Positions 62,504-64,000 of a stretch of 64,000 nt of DNA are shown piece after piece. The notes below the pieces were generated by a model. It was not told the origin of the DNA. It ran no database searches and saw only the letters and a list, made by a program, of their open reading frames with translations. The DNA comes from Faucicola tetraodonis. GTDB taxonomy: Bacteria; Pseudomonadota; Gammaproteobacteria; Pseudomonadales; Moraxellaceae. The translations under genes and the position numbers were made by a program. The DNA is taken from assembly GCA_032017425.1 (NCBI GenBank), contig DALZPW010000003.1, one strand, 5' to 3'. Each line of letters starts with the position of its first letter. Position 1 is the first letter of the stretch.

Positions 62504-63814
62504 ATGACCGCTACCCAAAAAAAATGGCTCAAATGGGCAATCTTAAGTTTGATCGTTATTTCGCTGGCAGCGTTAGCTTATTGGTACTTTAAACCCAAAC
62601 CCCAAAAACCCGATTACATCACCGCCAATGTCGAACGTAGCGATATTGAGAACAGTGTGATGTCCACGGGCAAAATTGAAGGCATTAAACAAGTGGATGT
62701 GGGCGCTCAGGTGTCAGGGGAAGTGACAAAATTGTATGTCGAGGTGGGTGACACGGTCAAAAAAGGCGATGTTATTGCTCAAATTGACCCAGTTACCCTG
62801 CAAAATACCTTAACCACGCAGCAAGCTACCTTACAGCAAAGCAAAGCGAATTTGGAAAGTACCAAGTCCGCCTATCAGACCAAACAAGCCGCGCTTGCCA
62901 CAGCGCGAGCCGACTTGAAAGGTAAAATAGCAACCTTGCAACAATCGCAAACAGAATACAATCGCCTAAAATCCTTGCTTGCCATGAATGCCATCTCCAA
63001 ACAAGAGCTGGAGCAAGCGGATACCGCTGTCAAAACAGCCCAAGCCAATGTGGACAGCGCGAAAGAAGCGATTGCGACTGCCCAAGCAAATATTGCCTCA
63101 TCGCAAGCCGATATTGTTAGTGCACAACAAACCATAAAAAAATCGCAAACGGACGTCAATACGGCTGAAAAAAATCTTGGATATAGCCAAATTGTTGCCC
63201 CGATGTCAGGCACGGTGATTTCTATCACCACCAAACAAGGGCAAACAGTAAACGCCAATCAATCAGCCCCCACCATTGTGACATTGGCAGATTTGAGTAG
63301 TGTGCGCGTGAAAGCCAAAATATCAGAAGCCGATGTCGTTAACCTAAAAGTAGGGTTGCCTGTTTATTTCAATATCATTGGACGCCCAGATAAGAAATAC
63401 CAAGCCACGCTCGATACCATTGGACCTGCGCCCGATGGCACTACCGCCAGTGATTCATCAACGTCAACGGATTCAGCGATTTATTATATTGGTTATTTTA
63501 CTGTCCCCAATCCCGATGGCGCGCTACGCATCAATATGACAGCGCAAGTCTATATTGTTGAAAACAAAGTCAATAATGTGCTTAGCGTACCGGCTGCAGC
63601 AATCAAAAATGACCCAAGAATAGGCAGTTATGTTGAAGTCGTACAAGCCGATGGTAGTACCAAAAAACAAGCGGTCAAAACAGGCGTCACCAATCGTATT
63701 ACCACCCAAATTCTTAGCGGCGTCAACCAAGGTGATAAGGTGGTTGTGGGTCAAGCAACGGTGAGTAAATCAAGTTCATCGTCTAAAAATAAGGGTGGTC
63801 CACCGATGATGTAG
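62504..63814 (+). CDS. macA: MacA-like periplasmic adaptor of a tripartite efflux pump
   Basis: Membrane-fusion protein linking the MacB ABC transporter to a TolC-type outer-membrane channel, for macrolide or lipopeptide/toxin export. One N-terminal membrane anchor (about 8-28), lipoyl half-motifs (VDVGAQVSGEVTKLYVEVGD and later YSQIVAPMSGTVIS), a long alpha-helical hairpin rich in Gln/Ala (about 95-215), beta-barrel domain and membrane-proximal domain. ATG giving MTATQKK has AAGG 9 nt upstream. C-terminal tail is Ser/Lys/Gly-rich. The start of macB follows after 78 bp. Confidence 0.9.
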   Translation: MTATQKKWLKWAILSLIVISLAALAYWYFKPKPQKPDYITANVERSDIENSVMSTGKIEGIKQVDVGAQVSGEVTKLYVEVGDTVKKGDVIAQIDPVTLQNTLTTQQATLQQSKANLESTKSAYQTKQAALATARADLKGKIATLQQSQTEYNRLKSLLAMNAISKQELEQADTAVKTAQANVDSAKEAIATAQANIASSQADIVSAQQTIKKSQTDVNTAEKNLGYSQIVAPMSGTVISITTKQGQTVNANQSAPTIVTLADLSSVRVKAKISEADVVNLKVGLPVYFNIIGRPDKKYQATLDTIGPAPDGTTASDSSTSTDSAIYYIGYFTVPNPDGALRINMTAQVYIVENKVNNVLSVPAAAIKNDPRIGSYVEVVQADGSTKKQAVKTGVTNRITTQILSGVNQGDKVVVGQATVSKSSSSSKNKGGPPMM

Positions 63815-63892
63815 TCATCGGTAGATGATAACCCTAGATTGTAAACGTTGATTATAACCTATGACGCATGCTAACTTTGAGATACACGGCTG

Positions 63893-64000
63893 ATGATAAC
63901 GCAAGACACCAAACAACCTGTCATGGAAGTGAAGGATTTAATCCGCGAATTTCCTGCAGGTGATGAAAAAATTCGGGTTTTACATGGGATTGACTTGACC
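63893..64000 (+). CDS. macB: MacB-like ABC transporter, N-terminal fragment (cut by window end)
   Basis: Only the first 36 codons are in the window. Residues after MITQDTKQPV match the start of the MacB nucleotide-binding domain (VMEVKDLIREFPAGDEKIRVL, GIDLT); the Walker A motif would come just beyond the edge. Position behind macA confirms the identity. The gene is truncated by the window, not broken. Confidence 0.85.
   Translation, partial: MITQDTKQPVMEVKDLIREFPAGDEKIRVLHGIDLT

Noticed and set aside
1..64000. tRNA, rRNA, insertion sequences, prophage
   Set aside because: No CCA-ended cloverleaf, rRNA-like segment, transposase, integrase or phage structural gene was recognised in any spacer or reading frame.

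Overview
The window is a chromosomal segment of a gamma-proteobacterium of the family Moraxellaceae, most like Moraxella/Faucicola (osloensis type) or a close relative of Psychrobacter and Acinetobacter. This is inferred from the moderately low G+C, the gene content, the leuS-lptE-holA order, the single LolC/E-type permease and Acinetobacter-like hypothetical proteins; no rRNA or tRNA marker is present. Almost all of it is ordinary core genome on both strands: about 49 protein genes (one cut by the right edge), no tRNA, rRNA, CRISPR array, insertion sequence or prophage gene that I can see.

Layout. 0-6 kb: a lipoprotein L,D-transpeptidase, a Kbp/YgaU-type BON-LysM protein, ChaA, an AmpG/RhtX-like MFS transporter and PurU. 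6-15 kb: ruvC, fxsA, the scoAB CoA-transferase pair, a tail-anchored Sel1-repeat protein, RNase T, pyrC and an unknown membrane protein with a Lys/Asn-rich tail. 14.8-22.8 kb: one 2,659-residue lipoprotein made of about 20 bacterial Ig-like domains, in which a four-domain block is repeated three times. 22.9-31.4 kb: ruvB, a small unknown exported protein, then the glycine-cleavage genes gcvT, gcvH and gcvP, interleaved with a MliC-like lipoprotein and a nitroreductase and led by a tandem glycine riboswitch with its own promoter. 31.5-43 kb: GntP-family permease, RNase D, recR, ybaB, a sirtuin, metZ, a ClsC-like phospholipase D lipoprotein, an MHS-type transporter, dusA and a CPBP protease. 43-51 kb: an alpha/beta hydrolase, SppA-type peptidase, ComEC, YdcF, and LolD with its permease. 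51-57 kb: two unknown proteins, an SCP2-domain protein and the cbb3 oxidase operon ccoNOQP, including a 57-residue ccoQ. 57-64 kb: an ArsC/YffB-like protein, leuS, lptE, holA and macA, with the start of macB running off the right end.

How genes work together. Envelope biology dominates: lipoproteins (L,D-transpeptidase, giant Ig-like protein, MliC-like, LptE, ClsC-like) are released by LolD and its permease, LptE serves LPS export, and ComEC serves DNA uptake. Glycine degradation (GcvT/H/P) feeds one-carbon units to folate metabolism, which PurU also touches. cbb3 oxidase supports low-oxygen respiration.

The most notable signals are (1) short tandem duplications of 11-16 bp that repeatedly sit on or next to stop codons (ruvC, scoB, nitroreductase, GntP permease, ArsC-like, lptE, holA) and in other gene-boundary spacers; (2) the tandem glycine riboswitch with a hairpin-bearing linker, in a gcv cluster where the downstream gcv genes have their own leader hairpins; (3) the giant Ig-like lipoprotein with a four-domain super-repeat; (4) a ComEC whose C-terminal metallo-beta-lactamase-like region has lost the metal-binding motif.
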